Assembly (NCBI RefSeq): GCF_963974425.1
Contig: NZ_CAXBCK010000002.1
Location: 36,249 to 100,248 of the forward strand
Direction of reading: 5' to 3'
Length of the DNA: 64,000 nucleotides
Origin: Marixanthomonas sp963974425
GTDB taxonomy: Bacteria; Bacteroidota; Bacteroidia; Flavobacteriales; Flavobacteriaceae
Shown one piece after another: positions 37,896 through 45,659 of the stretch. Positions within the stretch are counted from its first letter, which is position 1. The number at the start of each line of letters is the position of its first letter. Both the position numbers and the translations under genes were made by a program. The notes under the pieces are model-generated. The model saw only the letters and a list, made by a program, of their open reading frames with translations. It did not search any database and had not been told where the DNA came from.

Positions 37896-38864
37896 TCACT
37901 CTTTATAATAACTACTAAGAAGACTTACTTTCCTATCTATAAGTTGACTTAAGTAGGCATTTGAAATCCAATCCTCTGGCCATCTAATCTCTTCAATTAG
38001 CCTAATAACAACTTTAACACTATTGGTTGCTCCAGCTTTGAAAAGTTTTACGTCTTCATAGGAGAGAACGTACTCGCTTCTTCTGTATTTATAATTATCT
38101 TGAGCCTTGTTTATTAAATCCGAAACGTAAATAGAAGTAGGTTTATCCTGAATGATTTTTTCTAAATATGGAATTACAACGAGACTGGATTCTTTATTTT
38201 GGGCAGCCCTATTTTTCCTAAACATATGTCTCCATCCAATACGAGTAATTTCAACTATACCTAGATTGGGATTGACGAGGTTTTTGTTTTTTAAGGACTT
38301 GTATTCGTTGAGAACGGTTGACCTTCTCTGTTTTAAATCCGAAAAGTCTCCGAATGGCATAATGACGCCCTTACCACCTTGCTTATTTGGTATGAACTTA
38401 GATTGACTTCTTGCAATGTCAAATCTCATAGGCGGAGAAATCCTATGATTATCTTTGTAAGTCTGATTAGATGGTGTTGAATGAGGATGTATATAAGCCC
38501 AATAATTACATTGAATCTCTCTGTCGATCCAAATCAAACAAATGGGATGTGAGGTTCGCATTACTGCTTTCTTAGATGCAGAAAATAGTTTAAATCCATC
38601 AACTGTTTTTTCTCCATATGTTGGTCCAGATTTTACTTGCACTAGAATCAAGACTCTTTCCTTTTTAATCCAAGGGTGGTCATAGGAAGCAATTAAATCA
38701 ATTTTTCGACCGTCTTCATTTCTACTACCCCAACTAACTTCTGCCCCCATAGCTCGCAGAAGATTAGCGGCTCCAAGAACCTCTGCTTCGTTTCCGTTCT
38801 GCTGATTTGAAGTAACGCTATCATCAGGTTCGTTGTATGGTACATTCTCAAGTAGAAACCTCAT
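37896..38864 (-). CDS. DUF4365-like nuclease-fold protein
   Basis: 322 residues. Near residues 25-100 it shows the PD-(D/E)XK-like pattern of DUF4365: GNEAEVLGAANLL, GRKIDLIASY (acidic residue), and ILVQVKSGPT (QxK in place of ExK). The C-terminal part is helical (YRRSEYVLSYEDVKLF). DUF4365 domains occur in bacterial defence genes, where they are presumed DNA-cutting modules. It starts the minus-strand cluster running to the AAA_13 gene. The 234-base gap to the HEPN gene leaves co-transcription uncertain. Confidence 0.6.
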   Translation of the reverse strand: MRFLLENVPYNEPDDSVTSNQQNGNEAEVLGAANLLRAMGAEVSWGSRNEDGRKIDLIASYDHPWIKKERVLILVQVKSGPTYGEKTVDGFKLFSASKKAVMRTSHPICLIWIDREIQCNYWAYIHPHSTPSNQTYKDNHRISPPMRFDIARSQSKFIPNKQGGKGVIMPFGDFSDLKQRRSTVLNEYKSLKNKNLVNPNLGIVEITRIGWRHMFRKNRAAQNKESSLVVIPYLEKIIQDKPTSIYVSDLINKAQDNYKYRRSEYVLSYEDVKLFKAGATNSVKVVIRLIEEIRWPEDWISNAYLSQLIDRKVSLLSSYYKE

Positions 38865-39190
38865 TAGTATTTCGGTTGTGATTAACTGTTTACATAATTA
38901 TAAAAGTAATTAATAATCATTACTAATTTGTGGATACCAGAAACTTATGTTTATACCACCTTATAAGCTTATCTTTATTAACACAACTATTTAAAAAGGT
39001 ATTGTCCTTCATTGGCCAATATCTTTTATATTACTTTGATGAGTGCAATATAAAAAGACATCGTGTCTTCGGATGTCATCTGAGTCGATAGCAAACTCCG
39101 TTGGCAATCTTTTAGGACATCAAAGGCAAGATTGCATTGTGACGTCATAAGCTCTTTTTAGGGTAAACCCCTAAGACCTCAATATCAATA
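38865..39190. other. Gene-free stretch with several small hairpins
   Basis: No open frame of note. It contains the palindrome ATTGGCCAAT near 39011-39020, GACATC-N9-GATGTC near 39057-39077, GCAATCTT (39104-39111) paired with AAGATTGC (39128-39135), and TTAGGG-N4-CCCCTAA near 39157-39174. The hairpin density is higher than in the other spacers of the island, and a structured RNA is possible. I could not assign one. Confidence 0.3.
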
Positions 39191-39220
39191 AAAAAGGACG
39201 ATTTAAAAATCGTCCTTTTT
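39191..39220. terminator. Strong bidirectional terminator
   Basis: AAAAAGGACGATTT and AAATCGTCCTTTTT (39191-39204 and 39207-39220) form a perfect 14-bp stem with a two-base loop and T-runs on both strands. It follows the DUF2188-like gene on the minus strand and closes any plus-strand transcript from the hairpin stretch. Confidence 0.85.
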
Positions 39221-39233
39221 GAATTGGGTATAA

Positions 39234-39467
39234 TTATCCATCGGGTGGGTGTGGATCATTTCCATAGGTTCTTTCCTCTTGAAATTTTCCATCAGTTTTG
39301 TGAATACGTACAGACGTATTATTCTGATTTCTTCCGATTTCGGACATACGTTGAACCGCTTCGGCTTTGGTATCAGCTATAAACGAGGCTCTCTCTCCTC
39401 CAACTTTTTTACCTTGCCAACTTCCATCTTCTCTTTGAGTTACGTGATATTTTTTCCTATTGCTCAT
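39234..39467 (-). CDS. DUF2188-like small protein
   Basis: 77 residues. The pattern KKYHVTQREDGSWQGKKVGGERASFIADTKAEAVQRMSEI followed by VRIHKTDGKFQEERTYGNDP matches DUF2188 (YdaT-like), a small alpha/beta fold of unknown role. It is a single-gene unit with its own terminator immediately downstream. The function is unknown. Confidence 0.75.
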   Translation of the reverse strand: MSNRKKYHVTQREDGSWQGKKVGGERASFIADTKAEAVQRMSEIGRNQNNTSVRIHKTDGKFQEERTYGNDPHPPDG

Positions 39468-39924
39468 CGATTATATTGTTTAATCAGCTTCATACCATCG
39501 AAGAGAAGCCAGTCTTCGTAGATTTCGAACTCAAAACCTTCAAGACTGATAAGCTATTTGAATTACCGAATAGTTTGCCAGTTATAAAAATTTCACAAAA
39601 ATATTTAATAATTATGTTAATCAATTATCAAAATATTAGCCATTAATTCAAAAGCGTCAATATGTCATAAGAAAAGTTCTAAAAGTTATTTTTTATAGTT
39701 CGCTTTTTCCTTTTGAATGCTCCTGTTGTTGTGCCCAGATACTTTTGAGCACTTCCAAGGGAACATTCCTTGTTATTTTTCATCGAGTAGTTTTAATATA
39801 ATTATTTCAAGTTCTTATTTCATAAAAACACCTTCCTTTGAACGAAACTCTTCTAAGAGGTTTGAACATTACACTTTTTTCGGCAATCCTCAAAAGTAGA
39901 AAACTGAAAATTTAATTTGTATTG
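39468..39924. other. Gene-free stretch before the IS1-type remnant
   Basis: 457 AT-rich bases with no supported gene. The outer part next to 39925 may be the left half of the decayed insertion sequence, but I found no inverted copy of the end seen at 40755-40771. A TTCGAACTC stretch near 39527 resembles a tRNA T-loop but has no cloverleaf around it. Confidence 0.3.
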
Positions 39925-40581
39925 TTACCTCCAAAAGTATATCTTAAGATGTGCTTCAAGGTATTTTTCATCTTTAGAAAAACAAATGGTTCGTCTAGCC
40001 AATCTTTTTACATGAGTCCGTAAGGTTAAATTGTTGCGTTCAATTTTGTTAGTACAATATTTAAATACCTTATGAATTTCTTTCGGGATAAGACTTGGAT
40101 ATATATTCAATTTATCTGTATAAATCAGTTATGGGCTGAGCAATAATATTTCTTCCACAAGGGGTCTGATATTTGCTTTAGATTTACTTCCAATTAAAAA
40201 ACCAACTACATTTTTGGAGTCTCTTTCGATGGCATACGTGATCCAAGTAAAATCCTCTTTCATTTTTATAAATGTCCACATTTCATCAAGCTCATATTTG
40301 TATCCAAATTTTGATAAGTCTGAAGCTGTAATTTGTTTGCTTAATTTCAACATTCGGGAAAGCACTGTGTTTTTGGATATACCAATGATCCTTGGAATAC
40401 TTAACACGCCACAGCCTTCTTTCAACAGTTTTATAATTAGGGTATTGGTTGTGGGTTGGTAGGCTTTATAGCGATATGAGTCTTGAAATGAAGAAAAACA
40501 ATTTTTGCAAAAAAACCGTTATCTCCCATTTCGTTTTCCTTTTTTTATACAATTAGCTTGGTTGCAGTTTTTACAATTCAT
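39925..40581 (-). pseudogene. IS1-family transposase, broken by two stop codons
   Basis: Read from the ATG at 40581 the frame gives the InsA-type zinc finger (MNCKNCNQANCIKKGKRNGR, then RFFCKNC), an HTH region (GVLSIPRIIGISKNTVLSRML), the DDE-region DEMWTFI and ITYAIERDSKNVVGFLIG, and the typical end RRTICFSKDEKYLEAHLKIYFWR. One TAA sits after NGR and a second after LLLSP; both are in frame and no bases are missing. IS1-type elements normally move by a programmed frameshift, which is not the pattern here, so this copy is dead. Confidence 0.85.
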
Positions 40582-40754
40582 CTGCAAATATAGCTAAGCA
40601 CCATTTTGAGCCACTTAGGAATATAGAAGTCTTACCATATAGCCTCTAAGACGTTTTCTATATTTCAATGAATAGAATAAGCCCTGAAAACAAGTCTTAT
40701 TATTTTTGTAAATTAATGATATACAGTTGCTAAAACTATTTACTGTCAAAAAGC

Positions 40755-40771
40755 ACCTGTTTGGGACATTA
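40755..40771. mobile_element. Probable end of the dead IS1-type element
   Basis: ACCTGTTTGGGACATTA matches the isolated copy at 31897-31913 with one difference, and the inner flank also aligns. It lies about 175 bases beyond the transposase start, where a terminal repeat of the insertion sequence would be expected. Confidence 0.4.
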
Positions 40772-40795
40772 CTGGGGTGTATGCATAAGAACTTG

Positions 40796-41398
40796 TTAAT
40801 GGCTTGTAGAGCCAAAAGCCATATGCTCTATATTATAGATTGTTTCTTCTTTTTCTTTTTTTTCAATAGTTGATTTAATAACAATTAGGTCTAGGGGATA
40901 TCCTGGGGTTAAATCATTAATGCATCTCTCATTGTTTATTAAAGTAATTTCGTCAGGATTTACATTCTCTATTTCTTCTACTTCGACACTATTCTTAGAA
41001 AAAAAAGAAAATGAATATGCTTTACCAGAACTTGGATAGACTTTAAATGAAGAACTAATAAAATTAAGTTCTGATGATTTATCATAGATTTCATCTATCG
41101 TTATATGACCGTTCTCTTGATATCGTAAATTTAAACCTAAAAGGGTATCAATAAAGATATTTCTAACTTCTAATATGCTTTCTAAATCCTCTTTAAGGGT
41201 TATTGTTTCATTTTCAGAATTATAAATAGGAGGTATTCCTATTTGGTTATAAGAATTTTTATTTAAATCACAGTGTTGAAAAGCAAAATCAATAGTTTCT
41301 TTATTCCAAGTTGAACTATCTATATCAATAAAAGGTTCACTTCTTTCCAAACAAGAAGTAAGGGTAAGCAATGTAATAAATATACAGAAAATTTTCAT
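40796..41398 (-). CDS. Lipoprotein, candidate immunity protein for the old RHS tip
   Basis: 200 residues from the start at 41398 (MKIFCIFITLLTLTSCLERSEP), which gives a lipoprotein signal with the lipobox LTSC; the in-frame upstream ATG at 41452 would bury it inside the toxin-tip gene. The mature part is acidic and has no known domain. Its start lies two bases from the stop of the orphan tip gene. Immediately following a polymorphic-toxin tip is the standard place for its immunity gene. A lipoprotein would suit a toxin active in the periplasm. Confidence 0.6.
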   Translation of the reverse strand: MKIFCIFITLLTLTSCLERSEPFIDIDSSTWNKETIDFAFQHCDLNKNSYNQIGIPPIYNSENETITLKEDLESILEVRNIFIDTLLGLNLRYQENGHITIDEIYDKSSELNFISSSFKVYPSSGKAYSFSFFSKNSVEVEEIENVNPDEITLINNERCINDLTPGYPLDLIVIKSTIEKKEKEETIYNIEHMAFGSTSH

Positions 41399-41399
41399 T

Positions 41400-42302
41400 T
41401 TAGTTGGTTTTTTCAATACTTGTTTCTTCATTTGGTACAGGTTTTTTGACAAATGGAAGTAATCTTCTATGTCTATAACTATACGTACCTACACCCTGAG
41501 TGGAAATTTTAAACCCTTTTCCCTTTATGATTTGGCTCCTATTTACATTATCCTTAGCTATTTGAGCATAACTACTCTTTCTTGTCAATTCATAATATCC
41601 CGCATACTGGGTTTGCTTAGTTGACATTCCATATACATTGACACCGCCATAATGTGTTCTTTCGTACATTCCGAGTTCTTTACGAATTTGGTTTTCAACT
41701 TCGACTGCTTGAACCTCACTTGCGTCAAATGGATTTCTCATCTGTCTACCGTTTTGAATTAAGATACCTTCGTAATCATTATTAAAATGGGCTAACTCAT
41801 GCCCTATTTTGGTATTGGAGTTTGATGCTAATTCTTTGCCGTTTCTTCCATTCTCTGCATCAAGGCTTTTATTTTCTTTATCAATTGAAAAACCTACTGA
41901 CCTATTTCCGTTTTTGTCCGCATCAGACATATTTAAATTGTCAAAATCACTCTCGGGGTCAAAAAAGGTTAAAGTATTATCGGATTTAATAGTTGCATTT
42001 AACTGTGCTGCTCCAGTTTCAGAAGCTAAAGCTAATGAAATTAATTTAGCCAAAACCTGTTGTCTATAATCTTTATCTCCAACAATTGCTATTCTTTTAC
42101 CATCGGGATCATAAGCAATTAACGGCGTATTTGCCACATAATTATATGGACTATTATCAAAATAATCTTCAGCAAGAGGATCAATGTTCATCCATCTGCC
42201 CAGTGCCGCATCGTAGTTACGTGCACCATAATCAATCCAATTTAGATTAAGTTCCTCCTGCCGTTCCTTCCCATTGTAACCGTACTTGTACGAACCTAAC
42301 AT
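41400..42302 (-). CDS. Displaced RHS tip X with HExxH metalloprotease-like toxin
   Basis: 300 residues. It begins MLGSYKYGYNGKERQEELNLNW and continues with the conserved RHS ending ARNYDAALGRWMNIDPLAEDYFDNSPYNYVANTP, then a unique domain with IGHELAHFNND (H168, E169, H172), a zincin active-site motif. It lacks the 950-residue RHS core. The first four codons, including the ATG, come from the end of the neighbouring recombinase element, and the RHS-homologous part starts at the shared TACAAGTACGG junction. Joining it to the core at 55666 would restore a full-length RHS toxin of about 1246 residues. Confidence 0.75.
   Translation of the reverse strand: MLGSYKYGYNGKERQEELNLNWIDYGARNYDAALGRWMNIDPLAEDYFDNSPYNYVANTPLIAYDPDGKRIAIVGDKDYRQQVLAKLISLALASETGAAQLNATIKSDNTLTFFDPESDFDNLNMSDADKNGNRSVGFSIDKENKSLDAENGRNGKELASNSNTKIGHELAHFNNDYEGILIQNGRQMRNPFDASEVQAVEVENQIRKELGMYERTHYGGVNVYGMSTKQTQYAGYYELTRKSSYAQIAKDNVNRSQIIKGKGFKISTQGVGTYSYRHRRLLPFVKKPVPNEETSIEKTN
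42280..42290 (-). other. Junction 3: attR-like site of the tip-swapping element
   Basis: TACAAGTACGG on the minus strand, encoding YKYG. To the right (upstream on the minus strand) is the element end ATGTTAGGTTCG; to the left is the chromosomal tip X. The same 11-mer is at 48968-48978 and 55656-55666, each exactly 6688 bp apart. Confidence 0.8.
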
Positions 42303-42395
42303 ATTTCCTGGCCGCTTTTGCCCTTTGCCCTAGAGCACCTGTCAAAAAAATCATCAAAGAACGTCCATCCTTCCATACCATAAATATACTGATAT

Positions 42396-42572
42396 TTATG
42401 TAATCATTATCTTGATTATGACAAAAGCTATCGTCACGAGCTTCTTGACCATCCACCAGTTGACGGACGGTTTTCTTCCTTTGTTCTTTTTCCTTGATTT
42501 ACTGCTCATCTCTATATTGATTTTAAATTTAAATTTCCGTTCCATTTTTGTTTCTTTTATTTTTTGATCCAT
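42396..42572 (-). CDS. Small basic single-pass membrane protein (copy 1)
   Basis: 58 residues, below usual length cut-offs. A basic N-terminal part (SSKSRKKNKGRKPSVNWW) precedes one hydrophobic segment (KKLVTIAFVIIKIMIT). In-frame starts are available at 42572, 42545 and 42509; I took the longest. It lies between the recombinase genes and the junction end of the element. It may be a small accessory or toxin-like peptide, or the open frame may be fortuitous. Confidence 0.35.
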   Translation of the reverse strand: MDQKIKETKMERKFKFKINIEMSSKSRKKNKGRKPSVNWWMVKKLVTIAFVIIKIMIT

Positions 42573-42955
42573 ATTTGACCCTATTTTTTTGTGGTTATTA
42601 TTCTATCTGTGTTTTTATGTAACAATGTCAACACAGTTTTTGGCTTCAGTTTTTTTAAAGCCCTTCATTTATATATATGACGGGGCTTGATAAAAGTTTA
42701 GTTTTTCTGTAAATAAAAAAAGGACATCGGTTTTCCGGACCTTCCAAACGAAGGTAGGATATGGTCTTGTAAAAGGTTGTGACAAAAACTTCAGGAAGGA
42801 TTAATATACTGTTTAACAGTAAGTAACGTTGCAAAGTTAGATAGGATAATCTGCTTTAAAAAAGATGTGAACGCAGTTTTGATGAACGGATTCTTGATAA
42901 AAAATTTCTTTATTGTTTTTTCTGAATTTTGGGATAAGATGTTTGGATGGTGTTT

Positions 42956-43301
42956 TTTAAGGGCACACGGATTTTCAGTCCGTTGCCCCTTTTTTCCGTC
43001 CCGATAGGGGCGGGAAGGGTGGCGGAAGGGGCGTTGGGCTTTCCGCCGCTATCGGGATGGTTAGCCCAGCGGCGTAGAGCGCCACAAGGATTGGCACGTT
43101 GGATTTTAAGTCCAATGGATTTTTGTGGATAGGGACACTGGCCGTCCAGTACGCCGGGTTCATAATCCGAAGGTCTTTCCGTGGACGGTGCTGGGGCAGG
43201 TCGGCAATTTTACATAACGCAATTTATGGCTACACGCCCTCTGTTTTTGATTTTTACCGTACCGTTCTTTTCGTGTGTACCATAAAGCTCCTGCGTTATG
43301 T
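42956..43301. other. Hairpin-rich region of the element (copy 1)
   Basis: It includes GGGCA/TGCCC with inner ACGGA/TCCGT followed by a T-run (42956-42995), CGCCGCT/AGCGGCG (about 43042-43076), TTGGA/TCCAA (about 43100-43117), and a nested 90-base inverted repeat with ACATAACGCA (43212-43221) and TGCGTTATGT (43292-43301) around TTTATGG/CCATAAA. It is much more structured than its surroundings. Possible roles are a structured RNA, a replication origin or a recombination enhancer. No gene is supported across 42573-43538. Confidence 0.5.
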
Positions 43302-43538
43302 AACTTTGCTTGGGGGCATTTTTTGGCTTTCGGCGGTGGCAACAGCTCTTTGCATTTTTGTGGTACAGGTGTTCATTCAATAGGCGGCTTTGAACAAAAC
43401 ATGCAATGTGCTGTGCGGGCGGTTTGGCAAGCCAACAAAATGCAGAAGTGTGGCGGGCGGAACAGGATAAAGGACAGGGGCTTTTGAGGCACGAAAAAAC
43501 TGGGTTTTATTTTGTGGGGATTTTTGTATATTTGAGGT

Positions 43539-43643
43539 ATGGATATTTGGCAGTTCATCGGTATAATTTCTTCAATTTTTGGGATATATTCCTTCCTAAA
43601 GAACGATACGCCTATATTTACTTTTCTATATAAAAAAAACTAA
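43539..43643 (+). CDS. Tiny hydrophobic peptide ORF (copy 1)
   Basis: 34 residues: MDIWQFIGIISSIFGIYSF, then a short polar tail ending YKKN. A TATATTTG box (43527-43534) ends four bases before the ATG, which would give a leaderless or near-leaderless transcript. The peptide looks like a membrane-inserting type I toxin or a small accessory protein. No independent evidence of expression exists. Confidence 0.3.
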   Translation: MDIWQFIGIISSIFGIYSFLKNDTPIFTFLYKKN

Positions 43644-43668
43644 TTTTTAGAATTCAGCCTTAAAAAGT

Positions 43669-43751
43669 GCAACCTCTTAGGTTGCTGTTGTGCAAAAACC
43701 CCATAAGGGACGGGCACTCATAGACAATACCGTTGCAACCTCTTAGGTTGC
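43669..43751. repeat. Two identical 17-bp hairpins after recombinase gene 1 (copy 1)
   Basis: GCAACCTCTTAGGTTGC occurs at 43669-43685 and 43735-43751, each with 7-bp inverted arms and a 3-base spacer, 66 bp apart. The second ends directly at the recombinase stop. They could be recombinase binding sites or RNA hairpins; no T-run follows. Confidence 0.55.
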
Positions 43752-43752
43752 T

Positions 43753-44670
43753 TTACAGCATTGGATGGTATTTGTCTATGTCACTTTGAAGGTCTTCCAA
43801 CCGGTTCACCAAGTAGCTTTCGGTCGAGCTCACGTATTTGTGCCCTGCCATATATTGAACCTGTCTAAGGTTGTAAATTCCCAACCAATGGGTAATGACC
43901 GACGCCCGGACTTGCTTAAAATTCGTGAACTTTTTATTGTCCTCTCTAATTACTTGGCTGAGCCGTTTCCAGTTATTGTTGGACTGTAAGCTCTTTCCCT
44001 TGCTCACGAATAATTGTTCCGTGGTCTTGCCCGATAGCTGTAAGAGCTGTTGCCTCACCTGCAAGGTGTATTCCATCAGGTCCATAATCTGGTGGGGTTT
44101 GAGCTCCAATGTCCGTTCATTGGATTTCTTGGCACCTTTTATAAATATCTTTCCTTCCCGAAGGTGCAGGTCCCTTTCGGTCATTCGGTCTATTTCGGCA
44201 GTCGTCAGCCCTTGATACACCAACAGCCCTAAAGCCACTTTACTCCGCTTTCGTGTGAGCAGGTGTTCTTGCCACCAGTTCCTTTTATTTCGTTTATCAT
44301 TTTCATCGGGCACTTTATAATCGTTGTAGAGTTTTTCCAGTTCTGCGAGGCTAAAAATGTCGTGAAGTTTCTTGGTTTTTGTTCCTCTTATTTTGATGTG
44401 TTTTGCGGGGTTGTCATTTCTTTTGTTGCATTGTATCTGCCAGTTGAAGAAGTGCTTGAGGCAGTTGAGCCGTATGGCCTTCGTCTTGTTCTGCAATCCC
44501 TGTCCCTGTAGCTTGTGAAGATAGCCCGTGAGTTCCTTTGCCGTTACGTTCTCGGCTTCGGTGTTGTCCATGTCCAACCAACTGATAAAATCGAGCACAT
44601 AATTGTTATAGCCCGTTATCGTGCTTTTGCTGAGGCCAAGGCTTTCCAAGTAATGTTTAAATGTCGCCAT
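43753..44670 (-). CDS. Tyrosine recombinase with altered catalytic residues (copy 1)
   Basis: 305 residues. The fold is recognisable (SAM-like domain at 1-95; catalytic domain with IKGAKKSNERTLEL, YMAGHKYVSSTESYLV and the final Tyr). However, Arg I is missing: the box reads VYQGLTTAEIDRM with Thr where Arg is expected. The HxxR box also reads KQVRAS with Lys for His. It overlaps the second recombinase gene by 14 bases. A complete and an altered recombinase encoded in tandem suggest a heteromeric complex in which this protein is the accessory or half-site partner. Confidence 0.85.
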   Translation of the reverse strand: MATFKHYLESLGLSKSTITGYNNYVLDFISWLDMDNTEAENVTAKELTGYLHKLQGQGLQNKTKAIRLNCLKHFFNWQIQCNKRNDNPAKHIKIRGTKTKKLHDIFSLAELEKLYNDYKVPDENDKRNKRNWWQEHLLTRKRSKVALGLLVYQGLTTAEIDRMTERDLHLREGKIFIKGAKKSNERTLELKPHQIMDLMEYTLQVRQQLLQLSGKTTEQLFVSKGKSLQSNNNWKRLSQVIREDNKKFTNFKQVRASVITHWLGIYNLRQVQYMAGHKYVSSTESYLVNRLEDLQSDIDKYHPML

Positions 44671-45598
44671 CTTTTTTATCGATTAGGTGTGTATAGATCT
44701 GTGTGCTTTCCAATGAAGAATGACCCAGAAAACGGCTTATCCTGTCAAGGGGCATCCCTGCTTCCAGAAGGTGCGTTGCGATGCTGTGGCGCAGGGTGTG
44801 CAGCCCGATGGTTTTTGCCTGTAGTTCGATATCGTCTATCTTTAATTGCAACAGTTTTAACCGTACGTACAATCCGCCACCGCTGAGGGGTTTGCCAAAA
44901 CGGTTCAAAAAGAGTTTGCCCTGGTTCTTGGACTTGGCCAACAGTGGCCGGTGGTCATAGATATATTCCTCGAAGGTTTTTGTGTTGGGTTTACTAAAGG
45001 GGACAAAACGCTCTTTGTAATTTTTCCCCCTGCGCACGTGCAGTACACGCCTGTCAAGGTTGATGTCGCCCAGTTCCAAAAAAGCACCTTCTTCCCTTCG
45101 CAGTCCGCAACCGTAATAAACGGACAGCATTGCCCTGTCCCTCGCTTGCAGGGCTTCGGCTTTTATCGTGTCCACTTCGCTACGGGTGGCCTTATAGAGC
45201 AGCTTTATTTCTTCCTGTGACAATACCGTGATTTCCCTTTTGTTGATCTTCAACAATGGGATGCCCAAGTGTGGCAGTTTGGTAACGCCTTTGTGGTGCA
45301 GGAACTGTAAGAACTTTTCGATGGCCTGCAAGTGCTGGTTGATGTACACGTTGCTCAAGCCACCGCCACGCCTTTGGTTCGCCCGGGTGTAAATATGATC
45401 GTAATAATCTTTGTAGTGCTGTTGGTTTAAATGTGTAATGTGGTTGATGTTCTTGCTTTCTAAAAAGTGCAAAAATTCACGTATCCGTATGGGCATTCCC
45501 TCAACGCTCTTGGGATTGAACCCGAGGATGCCGAGCCACTCGCCAAAACCACGTTGCAGGTATTCGTAACTGCTATTTTTTAGGATTAGTTTTTTCAT
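44657..45598 (-). CDS. XerC/D-type tyrosine recombinase (copy 1)
   Basis: 313 residues from the start at 45598 (MKKLILKNSSYEYLQRGF); a start at 45625 adds nine residues. All catalytic residues are visible: Arg in YYGCGLRREEGAFL, the Lys in HVRRGKNYKERFVPFS, HTLRHS, GHSSLESTQIYTHL with the Tyr. It should do the strand exchange for integration of the tip-carrying element. It lies between the ATPase and the altered recombinase on one transcript. Confidence 0.92.
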   Translation of the reverse strand: MKKLILKNSSYEYLQRGFGEWLGILGFNPKSVEGMPIRIREFLHFLESKNINHITHLNQQHYKDYYDHIYTRANQRRGGGLSNVYINQHLQAIEKFLQFLHHKGVTKLPHLGIPLLKINKREITVLSQEEIKLLYKATRSEVDTIKAEALQARDRAMLSVYYGCGLRREEGAFLELGDINLDRRVLHVRRGKNYKERFVPFSKPNTKTFEEYIYDHRPLLAKSKNQGKLFLNRFGKPLSGGGLYVRLKLLQLKIDDIELQAKTIGLHTLRHSIATHLLEAGMPLDRISRFLGHSSLESTQIYTHLIDKKDGDI

Positions 45599-45659
45599 AA
45601 TACAACTGACTTTTTTAAAGTCCACTTATACCTTTTCGTGGAACGCTGGAACGGTTGGC

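Noticed and set aside
39515..39545. tRNA gene suggested by a TTCGAACTC stretch
   Set aside because: No anticodon arm or acceptor stem can be built around it on either strand.
39925..40581. Stop-codon readthrough in the IS1-type transposase
   Set aside because: IS1-type elements use frameshifting, and two separate TAA codons in one frame are more simply explained as decay.
42247..42456. Open frame reading across junction 3 in the frame alternative to the tip
   Set aside because: It crosses the recombination point in a frame that is neither the tip nor the small membrane ORF, and its second copy diverges at the junction as expected for a shadow frame.
42947..43633. Several open frames of 60-95 codons on both strands in the hairpin-rich region
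   Set aside because: They overlap each other on both strands, have Pro/Arg-rich translations and no family signal, and follow from the GC-rich hairpins.
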